A stretch of DNA of 64,000 bases from Brevibacillus agri (GTDB lineage Bacteria > Bacillota > Bacilli > Brevibacillales > Brevibacillaceae): NCBI RefSeq assembly GCF_004117055.1, contig NZ_CP026363.1, forward strand, positions 3,030,001-3,094,000. Direction: 5' to 3'. Both the position numbers and the translations under genes were made by a program. How positions within the stretch are numbered: position 1 is the stretch's first letter; each line of letters begins with the position of its first letter. Shown here piece after piece: positions 1 to 8,996 of this stretch. The notes beneath the pieces are model-generated. The model had not been told where the DNA came from. It did no database searches and worked only from the letters and a program-made list of their open reading frames with translations.

Positions 1-1182
1 AGTAACCTGACAGGAAGATTCCCAAGCTGGCCGATGGCAGATGAGAACCAGGAAAAAGAACTGCTGGAGGCGCTGCGCAGCAATCAATGGTGGCGCATGT
101 CCGGCACGAAAGTCAAAGCGTTTGAACGAGTGTTTGCAAAGATGCACCACGCCAAGCATGCGCTGGCCGTGACGAACGGAACGCACGCAATCGAGCTGGC
201 TTTGCTGAGCCTGGGCGTGAAGCCGGGCGACGAAGTGATCGTTCCGGCTTTTACCTTTATTTCGACAGCGCTGCCCGTCATTAGCCTGGGGGCGATCCCT
301 GTCCCTGTCGACGTCGATCCCGGCACGTTTTGCCTCGATCCGCTCAAAGTGCGGGAAGCGGTGACGGCGCGCACGGTCGGCATGATCCCCGTACATATGG
401 CGGGACACCTGTGCGATATGGATCGGCTCCAGCAAATTGCCGACGAGTTCCACCTGTTTATCATCGAAGACGCGTGCCACGCGCACGGCGGAGAATGGAA
501 AGGAAAACGCGCAGGGAGCATGGGAGACGCCGGGGTGTTCAGCTTCCAGCAGTTTAAATTGATGACGGCAGGAGAAGGCGGCGCGCTCGTCACCAATTCC
601 CAGGACTTGTACGACCAGGCTTTTCTGTACCACAACGTAGGGCGGCCTGTCGGCGACAAAAAATATCAGCACCTGGTCGAAGGCTCCAATTACCGGATTT
701 CGGAATTTCAGGCCGCTGTCCTGCTGCCGCAGACGTCCCGCCTCGCGGAGCTGAACGAGCGACGCGAGCGCAATGCGCAAATTCTCGATGCCGAAATGCA
801 GGCGATTGCAGGGATCGTTCCGCAAACCCGCGAAGCGGCGTGCACGCTCCATACGCACTACATGTACATGTTTTACTACAACCCGGTCCCGTTTGGCGGA
901 ATCACGCGCGAGCGGTTCGTGGAAATGCTGAACGAACAAGGCATTCCCGCCTATATTGCCTACACGCAGATTCACGATACGCCGATCTTCAAGCAGTTCG
1001 TCGCCAGCCTGGGTGAAGGCTACGCTTTCCCGAACGAGCTACATTGCCCCGTCTCCCGAAAAATTGCCGAAGAAGTCATCTGGATCCACCATCGGGCGCT
1101 GCTCGGCGATGCCGAATCGACAAAAGGGATCGCCCGCACCGTCAGGGAGCTGCAAGCAAGCGCAGAAGCGAAGCTGGTATAG
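1..1182 (+). CDS. DegT/DnrJ/EryC1 aminotransferase, AHBA-synthase-like (5' end outside window)
   Basis: PLP-dependent aminotransferase or dehydratase of the DegT/DnrJ/EryC1/StrS fold. The frame is open from base 1, and the residues before the first ATG at 34 (LTGRFPSWP) are the usual N-terminal motif of this family, so the true start lies left of the window; 393 residues are visible. The text runs close to AHBA synthase (RifK family): NQWWRMSG, ALAVTNGTHAIELAL, EVIVPAFTFIS, a PLP lysine in FSFQQFKLMTAGEGG (codon 556-558), GSNYRISEF and WIHHRALL. Real AHBA synthases aromatise an aminoshikimate-type precursor; relatives in other antibiotic loci transaminate sugar or polyketide intermediates, so the substrate here is unknown. 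It lies 157 nt before an NRPS gene on the same strand and probably supplies or modifies an unusual building block for that locus. Family placement is firm; the reaction is inferred. Confidence 0.85.
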   Translation, partial: SNLTGRFPSWPMADENQEKELLEALRSNQWWRMSGTKVKAFERVFAKMHHAKHALAVTNGTHAIELALLSLGVKPGDEVIVPAFTFISTALPVISLGAIPVPVDVDPGTFCLDPLKVREAVTARTVGMIPVHMAGHLCDMDRLQQIADEFHLFIIEDACHAHGGEWKGKRAGSMGDAGVFSFQQFKLMTAGEGGALVTNSQDLYDQAFLYHNVGRPVGDKKYQHLVEGSNYRISEFQAAVLLPQTSRLAELNERRERNAQILDAEMQAIAGIVPQTREAACTLHTHYMYMFYYNPVPFGGITRERFVEMLNEQGIPAYIAYTQIHDTPIFKQFVASLGEGYAFPNELHCPVSRKIAEEVIWIHHRALLGDAESTKGIARTVRELQASAEAKLV

Positions 1183-1219
1183 CCAGCGTTGACACATTTT
1201 CTCCATAGCTGATGTGGAG

Positions 1220-1265
1220 AAGGACGGGTACCTGGGCGCATTCGCCGGGACCCGTTCCTTTTTAT
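1220..1265 (+). terminator. terminator-like hairpin between aminotransferase and NRPS genes
   Basis: AAGGACGGGT (from 1220) pairs with ACCCGTTCCTT (from 1250) with one bulge, and is followed by a T-rich run (1259-1263). It sits 38 nt after the aminotransferase stop. If both genes belong to one transcription unit, it would be an internal attenuating hairpin. Confidence 0.6.
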
Positions 1266-1279
1266 ATAAGGGCAACTAA

Positions 1280-1305
1280 GGCTGCGCCACAGGCTTGGCG
1301 CAGCC
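1280..1305 (+). promoter_or_regulatory. perfect 10-bp hairpin in the NRPS 5' leader
   Basis: GGCTGCGCCA (1280-1289) and TGGCGCAGCC (1296-1305) form a perfect stem around the 6-nt loop CAGGCT. It ends 18 nt before the ribosome site of the NRPS gene at 1340. No real U-tract follows (AAGTTTTC), so it looks more like an RNA recognition or stability element than a terminator. A TTG at 1295 inside it is unlikely to be a start codon. Confidence 0.5.
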
Positions 1306-1339
1306 AAGTTTTCTAATCCAGAAGGGGGAAAAGCAGACG

Positions 1340-4300
1340 ATGAATGGAACCACCCAGACGAAGCCTGACGATGTCGAAGAAAGACTGAAAGCGATTTGGA
1401 CAGATGTGCTGCAGCGAAGCGACGTGGGCATTCATGACAATTTTTTCGCGATTGGCGGCCACTCGCTAAAAGCGCTGGAGCTGGAAGTCAGAATCGGCGT
1501 GGAGTTCGATCTCGAAATCTCGCTGGAAAACATTTTCCAGAACCTCACGATCAGCGAGCTGGCAGAGTATATCCGCCGTTCGCAGGACGACGCGCGCTCT
1601 TTTATCAAGCCTGCGCCGGACAGACCTTACTACCCTGTTTCCTGGACGCAAAAAAAGATGTTCTTTGCCTATTTCGACGGGCTAGACAATGCTGTGATCG
1701 ACCTTCGCAGAGTGCCGCAGGAGATCGAGCCTTACGAACTGGAGAGAGCTTTTTCGTACATAATCAAAAGGCACAAACTGCTGCGTACCACCGTTGGCAT
1801 CAAAGACGATGCGGTCGTCCAGTTCGTTCACGACGAGGCGGTTGCGGATTCTTTTCGCCTGCATGACTGGGAGGCCCCCGAGGAACAAGCGTTGCAGGAG
1901 GAGTTCATTCGCCAATGCGTGGTCGAAATCAGTCAGCCGTACACGCTCGACCAGCTCCCGCTCTTTCGCGTTGGCCTCGTCCGCTTGCCGCAAGAAGGCA
2001 GCCTGTTGATCCTGCATTTTCACCATATTATTTTCGACGCCACTTCCCTGCAACTGGTGTATCACGAGCTGGCGTGCATCAGCCAGGGGCGTCTATTGCC
2101 CCAGCTCCACTTGCAATACGTCGATTATTGCGTATGGCAAAACGAACTCGAAAAGTCGGAAGCGCATCGGGAAAAGAAAGCTTTTTGGCTGGATCTGTTT
2201 GGCGACGAGCTGCCCGTTCTGAATCTGCCGCTTGATCGCCCCCGTAGCCATGGCCTGATTTCCACTTACGGACACAAAAACTTCTTTTTGAGTGAACAGA
2301 CGGCAAAGGCCATTCAGACCGCCGCCAAACAGTATCAAGTCACGCCCGGCATTTTCCTGACGGCCATCTACGGCCTGCTGCTTGCCAACTATTGCGGGCA
2401 AACCGACATCACCATCGGGATGTTATCTTCCCGCCGCTACAGCGGACTCGAAAACAGTATCGGCGTGTTCATCCGCACCGTCCCGATCCGCTTTCAGGCT
2501 GCCGCAGAGCAGGCGTTTCCCGACTATTTGCAACAGGTCAAGCACAGCCTCATCCGTTCGCTGGAGCATCAGGAGTACGACATCGACGAGCTGGAGGAGA
2601 CGATCTGCCGCCAGCATGGCGTGTCGAGGACAGAACATCCACTGTACCGCGTCTCGCTGAACATTCACACCGAGATGGAGTCGGTTACGGAATCAATCAT
2701 CGGAGGGGAACAGGATACGCTGCAGAGCGGCAATGCGCAAGATATTGCCTGCGGCGTCTATTTTCTCGACTCGGGAGCGATCTGCCTGAACATGGAGTAC
2801 AACATGGAGCTGTTCGAGCCAGCCACGATTCAGCGAATGGGCGAACACTTCAGCGTTCTGCTGGAAGCGGTTCTCGTGCAGCCAGAGCGCAAGCTGGGAG
2901 CGTACAGCTTGCTGACAGAGGCCGAGCGGCAGCAGATTTTGCACTTTTTTAACAAGGAAACGGCTGATTTGCCCGCGGAACAAACGTTGCAGGCGATCTT
3001 CGAACAACGCGCCGAACAGTATGCGGACAAGCTCGCGGTCAGTTGCGCCGAGCACGCGCTTACATACCGGGAGTTGAACCAAAAGGCCAACCAACTGGCG
3101 CGAGCGCTCGTGGACAGAGGCGTCGGCCCCGGCGTAACCGCAGGCGTCATGCTGGAGCGGTCTGTCGACATGATGGTAGCGCTTTTGGCGGTTTGGAAGG
3201 CGGGCGGCGCGTATGTGCCGATCAGTCCGGACGATCCGCCAGAGCGGGTGACGTTTTTGCTTGCGGACAGCCAGGCCAAAGTCGTCCTCGTTGACCGGGA
3301 CGCGCGAGACAGCAGCCCGCAGGCGAAGTCGCTGTACTTGAACGTAAAGGAGCCAGCCATCTATTCCCGGGATGACGCCAATCTGGCGCCGAGAAGCGGC
3401 CCCGCCGATCTGGCCTATATCATGTACACTTCTGGTTCGACCGGCCAGCCAAAAGGCGTCATGATCGAGCATCGTTCCGTCCTCAACCGGATCGCCTGGA
3501 TGCACAAGCAGTTTCCGATCACAGCCGACGATTGCACGTTGCAAAAAACGCCGTTTACGTTCGATGTTTCCGTCTGGGAGCTGTTCGGATGGTATTTTCA
3601 CGGCGCGCGCGTCTGCTTCCTTGCTCCCGGCATGGAGCGAGATCCCGAAGCCATTCTCGCTACGATCGCTCGCGAGCGCATCACGCTTTTGCATTTTGTC
3701 CCCTCCATGTTGAGCAGCTTTCTTTCCTATGTAGAGCCGCGCATGGAGCAGGAAGCAGCGCGGCTGGTCAGTCTGCGCTTTCTGTTTGCGAGCGGCGAAG
3801 CGCTGCTGCCGAGCACCGTCAACAGCTTCAACCGGATGATCCACGCGCGAAACGGCGCACGCCTCATCAATTTGTACGGCCCGACCGAAACCACTGTCGA
3901 AGTTTCGTGGTTCGACTGCTCGGAAGACTACGGGGAAAAGCCTGCGCGGACGACGATTCCGATCGGCAAGCCGATCGACAATATTCGCCTGTACGTAGTG
4001 GATCAGACAGACTCGCTCCAGCCGATTGGCGTCGCAGGCGAGCTGTTGATTTCCGGGATCGGGGTAGGAAGAGGGTATGTGAACCAGCCCGCGATCACGG
4101 CGCAAAAATTTGTCGACGATCCTTGGAGCCCCGGCAGCAAAATGTACCGGAGCGGCGATTTCGTCCGCTGGATGCCGGACGGCAACATCGAGTATCTCGG
4201 TCGCATGGACGAACAGGTCAAAATCAGGGGCGTGCGCATTGAATTGGGCGAAATAGAAAACGCGCTGCTCGAACTTCCAGAGGTTGAGGCCGCTGCAGCC

Positions 4301-5635
4301 GCGATCAAAACGAGCGAGGCAGACGAGAAGCTGCTCTGCCTGTACTACGTGCCCAGAGACAAGGTCGAGCCGGATGAGCTGAAACGCTATCTTGGCAAAA
4401 GACTGCCGCGCTTCCTCGTCCCGGATGCGATTATGGCGGTCAAGGAGATTCCGTTGACGGCCAGCGGAAAAGCAAACCGAAAACTGCTGCCCACTCCTGC
4501 TGTCGCAGTCGACTTCCGCGCGGATGAACTGCCTGTCAGCGAGCTGGAAAAGAAGCTCGCGGCGATTTGCCAAAAAGTGCTGCATATCGAGCAGCTTGGC
4601 GTCCGTACCAACCTGTTTTCCGTCGGGGCCAACTCGCTGAAAATCATTTTGATTGCCGCGCAAATTCGCCGGGAGATGAACATGGACATTCCCGTCAGCG
4701 ACGTTTACACCAAGCCGACGATCGCGGAAATCGCTGCTTACCTGCAAGCGGAGGCGCTGTCGGCAGCGGCTGGCGACGATCACGACCTCGTTCTCATCAA
4801 CAAAGGGTCTGCCGAGGCCCCACCCTTGTTTTTGATTCACGATATTAGCGGCAGCATCGACGCCTATTTTGAGCTGGTCCACCACCTTGGCGACCGCTTC
4901 ACTTGCTACGGCATTCCGGCAGAAAGGAGCGACGGCGAGCGAAGCCGGGAGATCACCATCGAAGCGCTGGCAACGAGCTATCTGGAAAAAATCAAAAAGG
5001 TCCAGGGCGAAGGTCCGTACAATATGGCGGGCTGGAGTCTCGGGGGACTGCTCGCTTTTGAGATCACGAGACAGTTGGAAGCCGACGGGGATGAGGTAGA
5101 GATGCTCGTCCTGATCGATTCTTCTCCGCCGCTTTTGCACCAGCACCTTCAGCACCCTGACCCGGCGGTTGTCGCCTCCTTCCGCCAGCAGATGGCGCAG
5201 ATGGTCACGGCGGCAGAGTGGATCGCCCGGTTGGAGCAGGAAACGACGTTGTACGGCTTGTACAAACAGGTGGCGCAGTACATGGAGCACCACCACCTGA
5301 CGTATGAAGCGCTGGAAGCCGTGCTGCCGAAAGAGATGATGCAGGCGATTCCGGCCTATGCCTACGGCGAGCGCACCGATTTTTACCGCTACGTGCATTT
5401 GTTTCTTGATTTGCAACATGCGTATGTTCATTACCAGCCGCCGCGAAAAGTTTTTGCCCAGGCGCACCTGGTCAGAGCGCAGAAATCTGCCATCGCAGAA
5501 GACAAGTGGAACGGCTTTTTCTACCGTCCTGTCAGCCGGCATGAAGTGGCGGGAGATCACTACTCGATCTTCAAAGAGCCTGCTGTGCGGGAAATGGCCT
5601 CTATCTTTGCAGCGATTGCCCCCGAGCGCGGGTGA
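1340..5635 (+). CDS. nonribosomal peptide synthetase, T-C-A(Ser)-T-TE
   Basis: NRPS of 1431 residues that adds one amino acid and releases the product. ATG 1340 is chosen because a purine-rich site (GGGGG, 1324-1328) precedes it; an in-frame TTG at 1295 falls inside a hairpin. Domains: carrier T1 (IGGHSLK, Ser42); condensation about 95-520 with HHIIFDA at 228-234, Ala replacing the usual Gly of HHxxxDG; adenylation about 545-1030 (YTSGSTGQPKG); carrier T2 (VGANSLK, Ser1099, lacking the usual GG); thioesterase (GWSLGG, Ser1233). Pocket residues aligned by eye on GrsA give D-V-W-H-F-S-L-V-E-K, the serine type seen in EntF-like domains. An N-terminal carrier with no A domain before it means that it is loaded by an upstream or separate enzyme. 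The product is not identified; most of the locus lies left of the window. Domain calls are secure; the serine call is good but made by hand. Confidence 0.92.
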   Translation: MNGTTQTKPDDVEERLKAIWTDVLQRSDVGIHDNFFAIGGHSLKALELEVRIGVEFDLEISLENIFQNLTISELAEYIRRSQDDARSFIKPAPDRPYYPVSWTQKKMFFAYFDGLDNAVIDLRRVPQEIEPYELERAFSYIIKRHKLLRTTVGIKDDAVVQFVHDEAVADSFRLHDWEAPEEQALQEEFIRQCVVEISQPYTLDQLPLFRVGLVRLPQEGSLLILHFHHIIFDATSLQLVYHELACISQGRLLPQLHLQYVDYCVWQNELEKSEAHREKKAFWLDLFGDELPVLNLPLDRPRSHGLISTYGHKNFFLSEQTAKAIQTAAKQYQVTPGIFLTAIYGLLLANYCGQTDITIGMLSSRRYSGLENSIGVFIRTVPIRFQAAAEQAFPDYLQQVKHSLIRSLEHQEYDIDELEETICRQHGVSRTEHPLYRVSLNIHTEMESVTESIIGGEQDTLQSGNAQDIACGVYFLDSGAICLNMEYNMELFEPATIQRMGEHFSVLLEAVLVQPERKLGAYSLLTEAERQQILHFFNKETADLPAEQTLQAIFEQRAEQYADKLAVSCAEHALTYRELNQKANQLARALVDRGVGPGVTAGVMLERSVDMMVALLAVWKAGGAYVPISPDDPPERVTFLLADSQAKVVLVDRDARDSSPQAKSLYLNVKEPAIYSRDDANLAPRSGPADLAYIMYTSGSTGQPKGVMIEHRSVLNRIAWMHKQFPITADDCTLQKTPFTFDVSVWELFGWYFHGARVCFLAPGMERDPEAILATIARERITLLHFVPSMLSSFLSYVEPRMEQEAARLVSLRFLFASGEALLPSTVNSFNRMIHARNGARLINLYGPTETTVEVSWFDCSEDYGEKPARTTIPIGKPIDNIRLYVVDQTDSLQPIGVAGELLISGIGVGRGYVNQPAITAQKFVDDPWSPGSKMYRSGDFVRWMPDGNIEYLGRMDEQVKIRGVRIELGEIENALLELPEVEAAAAAIKTSEADEKLLCLYYVPRDKVEPDELKRYLGKRLPRFLVPDAIMAVKEIPLTASGKANRKLLPTPAVAVDFRADELPVSELEKKLAAICQKVLHIEQLGVRTNLFSVGANSLKIILIAAQIRREMNMDIPVSDVYTKPTIAEIAAYLQAEALSAAAGDDHDLVLINKGSAEAPPLFLIHDISGSIDAYFELVHHLGDRFTCYGIPAERSDGERSREITIEALATSYLEKIKKVQGEGPYNMAGWSLGGLLAFEITRQLEADGDEVEMLVLIDSSPPLLHQHLQHPDPAVVASFRQQMAQMVTAAEWIARLEQETTLYGLYKQVAQYMEHHHLTYEALEAVLPKEMMQAIPAYAYGERTDFYRYVHLFLDLQHAYVHYQPPRKVFAQAHLVRAQKSAIAEDKWNGFFYRPVSRHEVAGDHYSIFKEPAVREMASIFAAIAPERG

Positions 5636-5669
5636 TGGGAGCCTCTTATTTGAGACAAAAGGAGCGCAA

Positions 5670-7925
5670 ATGATGATCGAGAAGCTTGCTGGTGCTGCCA
5701 ACAGGAACGGCCATCTACCGGTCGGCGTCGAGCAGTCGGCGTCTGATTGGCAAGTGGATGAATACTGGAAGACTATACTGCAAAACCGTACTCATGCATT
5801 AAATTTGCCGCTGGATTTTGTGCGGCCAGCGGTGAAAGGCGGGCAGCGAGACGCCGTCACGTATAAAACTACTTTGGCGTTACAACGGGAGCTTGCGCTT
5901 GCTGCCGAAAACGAAGCGGTATCCGTGGAAGTCGTTTTGCTCGCTGCGCTCATGCTGCTGCTCGCGAAATATACGGGCCAGGAGTATGTGGTCGTAGGCT
6001 GGACGTCTAATTCTGTGCAACATGCTTGCGGTGGCAGCGAGACAGCTTGCACGACGGTAGTCGCTGGTTGCGTGGAGCAGAGCCGTACATGGCGCGAGTT
6101 TTTGGCGGCAATCGAGCAGACGTGCTTGCAGGCGCGCGCCCCGAAGCGGTTTTCGTACGAGCAACTGGTGGACACAATGGATGCGGACCAAGACGCGAGC
6201 AGAAATCCGCTCTTTGACGTACGCCTCAAACAGCGCCATACCGAAACAGCGCGGCAAAAGGATGATTTCGCGCTCGGCTTCGACGTGGAGCGTGACGGCA
6301 TTTCTTTGCGAATCGAGTATGATGCAAACCTCTTTTTCGCAAGCACGATGGAGCGGCTGCTGCGCCACTACTGCCATCTGTTGGAGCAACTGGTCCAAGA
6401 TACCGACCAGCGACTGGCAGACCTGGACATGCTCGCCGCAGACGGGGACGAGCCTCTCGTTTACGACCGCGGCCACAACCTGACGACGGATTCAGCCGAT
6501 CCAGTGCGGAGCGCGGCACACCAGCCGCAGCGAAAACAGCAGGCCGAACATCCGGAGAAAAGCGCCGCCGTGCCCGGCGAGCGTCAGGCGAGCATGGTCC
6601 CGTTACCTGCTTTGGAAGCAGCGGAAAAGCGTCCGGATTACCCGGCATCGTCGGCGCAAAAACGGTTGTTCATGCTGGATAAACTGCTGGGAAGAAGCAC
6701 TGCCTACAACGTCCCTGTCATCCGCAACATCAATGGCAGAGTGGACAGCAAGCGGCTGGAAAAAGCGCTACAGGGGCTTGTCGAGCGGCATGAATCGCTG
6801 CGGACGGCGTTCCAACTGGAAGTGGAGAGCGGTGCGCTCCGGCAAAAGGTACATTCCGCTGTTCCATTTGCGTTTCCGGTTTACGCGCTGACAGAGGCAG
6901 AAGCCGCAGAGATGATTCGCGATTTTGTCAGGCCGTTTCGTCTTGACAAAGCGCCGCTGTTCCGCGCGGCGCTGATCGAACTGACGGACAAAAAAGAGAG
7001 CATCCTCATCCTCGACATGCACCATGCGATAACAGACGGCCTGTCTGTCGGGATCATGCTCAAAGAATTGGCAGCGCTGTACGAGAACAGGCAACTGGAG
7101 CCTCTTAGCCTTCAATACAAAGACTACGCCGTCTGGGAAAGCCAGCTCATGCACACGCAGGAGTGGAAAAAGCAGGAAGCATACTGGCTGGAACGATTCA
7201 AGGAGCCTGTCCACCCGGTGCGATTGCGGTTCAGCCGCCCCCCGGCCTTGACAGCAGAGGCGACATCGCGGACGCTTCATTTTTCCTTGGAAGAAAATAC
7301 GGCGACAGCGCTGCAAAATCTCGCTCACTCGACAGAGACAACTTTGTTTATGGTCATGCTGGCTGCCTTTACCGTCCTGCTGTCCAGGCTGTCTGGGCAG
7401 GACGACATTGTCGTCGGTACGCCCATTTCGGGAAGACACCGCGAAGGGCTGGAAAATATCGTCGGGATGTTTGTCAACACGTTGGCTATTCGCAACCAGC
7501 CACGAAGCAGCCAGTCTTTCCTGACGTATTTGCACCAGGTAAAAGAGCGCCTGCTGGACGCATACGAAAATCAGGACTACGCCTTCGACCAGCTTGTGGA
7601 CAAACTGAACGTCCCGCGCGAGATCAACGGAAATCCGCTGTTCAATGTCATGTTCCAGTTTGCGCAGCACCACGAAGCGGAAACGATCGACGGGCTGAAG
7701 CTGCAAGCTGTCGAGTACGACGGCGCACCAGGCAAGTTCGATCTGCATTTCGTCGTCGTGCAGGAAAATCAGCGCGCCCTGCATCTGGAAATGACGTACC
7801 GGGAAGCTTATCTCCCGGATGAGACAGCGCGGGAGTTTCTTGCGCATTTTCACGGCCTGGTTCAGCAAATCGTCCGGGATGTGCAGCAGGACGGAAAGGA
7901 AGAGATTGCGACGCCCCATCCTTGA
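5670..7925 (+). CDS. stand-alone condensation protein: half C domain plus full C domain
   Basis: 751 residues, begun at ATG 5670 (GGAG at 5661-5664; a second ATG at 5673 is as good), 34 nt after the NRPS stop and probably co-transcribed. Residues 1 to about 290 match only the C-terminal lobe of a condensation domain (EYWKTIL, LNLPLDF, LLAKYTGQ, SRNPLFDV), with no HHxxxDG. A Gln/Glu/Pro-rich linker follows (about 290-330). Residues 330-740 are a complete C domain with HHAITDG at 451-457, VGTPISGR and MFVNTLAIRNQ. No A, T or TE domain is present. Free-standing C domains such as VibH join a carrier-bound acyl group to a soluble amine or a separate carrier, so this protein may do an off-line amide or ester step for the locus. 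The lone half domain may be a docking or structural relic. Similarity to C domains is certain; the role is inferred. Confidence 0.88.
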   Translation: MMIEKLAGAANRNGHLPVGVEQSASDWQVDEYWKTILQNRTHALNLPLDFVRPAVKGGQRDAVTYKTTLALQRELALAAENEAVSVEVVLLAALMLLLAKYTGQEYVVVGWTSNSVQHACGGSETACTTVVAGCVEQSRTWREFLAAIEQTCLQARAPKRFSYEQLVDTMDADQDASRNPLFDVRLKQRHTETARQKDDFALGFDVERDGISLRIEYDANLFFASTMERLLRHYCHLLEQLVQDTDQRLADLDMLAADGDEPLVYDRGHNLTTDSADPVRSAAHQPQRKQQAEHPEKSAAVPGERQASMVPLPALEAAEKRPDYPASSAQKRLFMLDKLLGRSTAYNVPVIRNINGRVDSKRLEKALQGLVERHESLRTAFQLEVESGALRQKVHSAVPFAFPVYALTEAEAAEMIRDFVRPFRLDKAPLFRAALIELTDKKESILILDMHHAITDGLSVGIMLKELAALYENRQLEPLSLQYKDYAVWESQLMHTQEWKKQEAYWLERFKEPVHPVRLRFSRPPALTAEATSRTLHFSLEENTATALQNLAHSTETTLFMVMLAAFTVLLSRLSGQDDIVVGTPISGRHREGLENIVGMFVNTLAIRNQPRSSQSFLTYLHQVKERLLDAYENQDYAFDQLVDKLNVPREINGNPLFNVMFQFAQHHEAETIDGLKLQAVEYDGAPGKFDLHFVVVQENQRALHLEMTYREAYLPDETAREFLAHFHGLVQQIVRDVQQDGKEEIATPHP

Positions 7926-7944
7926 CAACCGCAGCATATAGACA

Positions 7945-7977
7945 AAATCCCGCCTTTTGCCTGGGCGGGATTTTTTT
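7945..7977 (+). terminator. intrinsic terminator of the left NRPS locus
   Basis: AAATCCCGCC (7945-7954) pairs perfectly with GGCGGGATTT (7964-7973) and is followed by a T run to 7977. It lies 20 nt after the stop of the condensation protein and ends that transcription unit. Confidence 0.9.
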
Positions 7978-8314
7978 CGTTCATTTATGGTGGTTTTCTT
8001 GCTGATTACTAACGCGTCAATACCGGGCACCAACAGCGATTCGCCAGCTACCACCGCGCCTAGATGCCACCGCACAGGGGACAAAAAGGTAGCCCCAAGG
8101 CGCCGACTTCCTTTATCGCTGCCACCAACCCACCAGCCTAACCACCACGACCATACAAACAAGTCGCTTTTCTCACCTGTTTTTGGCATAATATACCATA
8201 GCCAACAACAGCAACAACTCACCCCGAAAAGCAGACGGCCAAAAACTTACGATCAAGCCAAAATGCTCAACCTGGCTGGAAAAAAGCAAACTCGGACAGG
8301 AAAGGAACGGAAGA
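7978..8314. other. intergenic stretch between the condensation and GNAT genes
   Basis: About 340 nt without a credible gene. A CATAAT-like -10 (8187-8192) may serve the acetyltransferase, but no good -35 is visible at the right distance. No clear hairpin or repeat was seen. Confidence 0.4.
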
Positions 8315-8896
8315 ATGAATAGTAACGCGCTGTTTCACGAGTTTCCGGTCTTGAAATCAGACCATTTGATCCTGCGGGAGATTGAAGATTGTCACCTCGA
8401 AGAACTGTATGAAATTTACAGCAACGACAACGTCTTTGAGTATTGCGGCATCATTCCCAAGCACAAAAAAGATACCGTCCTGACCATGATCGGGCATTTC
8501 AAAAGAGATTACTTGAAAAAGTCGAGAGTAAAATGGGGGATGTTTCCCGCTCAGCAAAGCGAGAGATTGGTCGGCATTATCGAAGCGTTCGAGTTTAACC
8601 AGCGTGTAAACATGGCGACAATCGGCTACTTTCTGGCCGAAGCGCACTGGGGAAAAGGCTTTGCCTCCGAGGCGGTCCAAATGGTCGTGCGCTTCTTGAT
8701 GGAGGAAGTCAACGTGAACAGAATCCAGGCAGAGGTCATGCCGAAAAACGAACCGTCCAAACAAGTATTGCGCAAAAACGGCTTCACCCTGGAAGGAACG
8801 CTCAGACAGGCAGCCCTCTGGTCAGGCAAAGGGATTGTCGACCTGGAAATCTACGGCTTGCTGCAGGAAGACTATCAAAATCGGCAAACGAGATAG
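8315..8896 (+). CDS. GNAT N-acetyltransferase, RimJ/RimL type; possible self-resistance enzyme
   Basis: 193 residues from ATG 8315 with a good ribosome site (AAAGGAACGG, 8301-8310). It has the RimJ/RimL-type GNAT layout: LILREIEDCHLEELYEI at the N terminus, then the acetyl-CoA binding region GYFLAEAHWGKGFASEA and the C-terminal NEPSKQVLRKNGFTLEGTLR. Members transfer acetyl from acetyl-CoA to amines of ribosomal proteins, small molecules or antibiotics. It lies between the terminator of the left NRPS locus and a convergent phosphopantetheinyl transferase gene, and has its own terminator. Precedent: EdeQ in the edeine locus of Brevibacillus brevis Vm4 acetylates edeine and protects the producer. 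By position this protein could protect against the left-locus product, but a housekeeping acetyltransferase cannot be excluded. Confidence 0.88.
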   Translation: MNSNALFHEFPVLKSDHLILREIEDCHLEELYEIYSNDNVFEYCGIIPKHKKDTVLTMIGHFKRDYLKKSRVKWGMFPAQQSERLVGIIEAFEFNQRVNMATIGYFLAEAHWGKGFASEAVQMVVRFLMEEVNVNRIQAEVMPKNEPSKQVLRKNGFTLEGTLRQAALWSGKGIVDLEIYGLLQEDYQNRQTR

Positions 8897-8936
8897 CGGC
8901 ATCGCGCAGTCAGGCCACACAAGAACGTTCCAAACC

Positions 8937-8981
8937 AAAAGGTTTCATCCCCGAAAGCCAAGCGGGGATGAAACCTTTTTT
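8937..8981. terminator. bidirectional terminator between convergent genes
   Basis: AAAAGGTTTCATCCCC (8937-8952) pairs perfectly over 16 bp with GGGGATGAAACCTTTT (8964-8979), giving a T run on either strand. It separates the GNAT gene (+) from the phosphopantetheinyl transferase gene (-). Confidence 0.92.
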
Positions 8982-8996
8982 GTTGCCCAGTGCCGA

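Noticed and set aside
2693..5701. A very long open frame (about 1000 codons) on the minus strand, antisense to the left NRPS; similar long antisense frames occur opposite tycB and tycC.
   Set aside because: They mirror the GC-rich codons of well-supported NRPS genes, show no family motifs, and lack ribosome sites.
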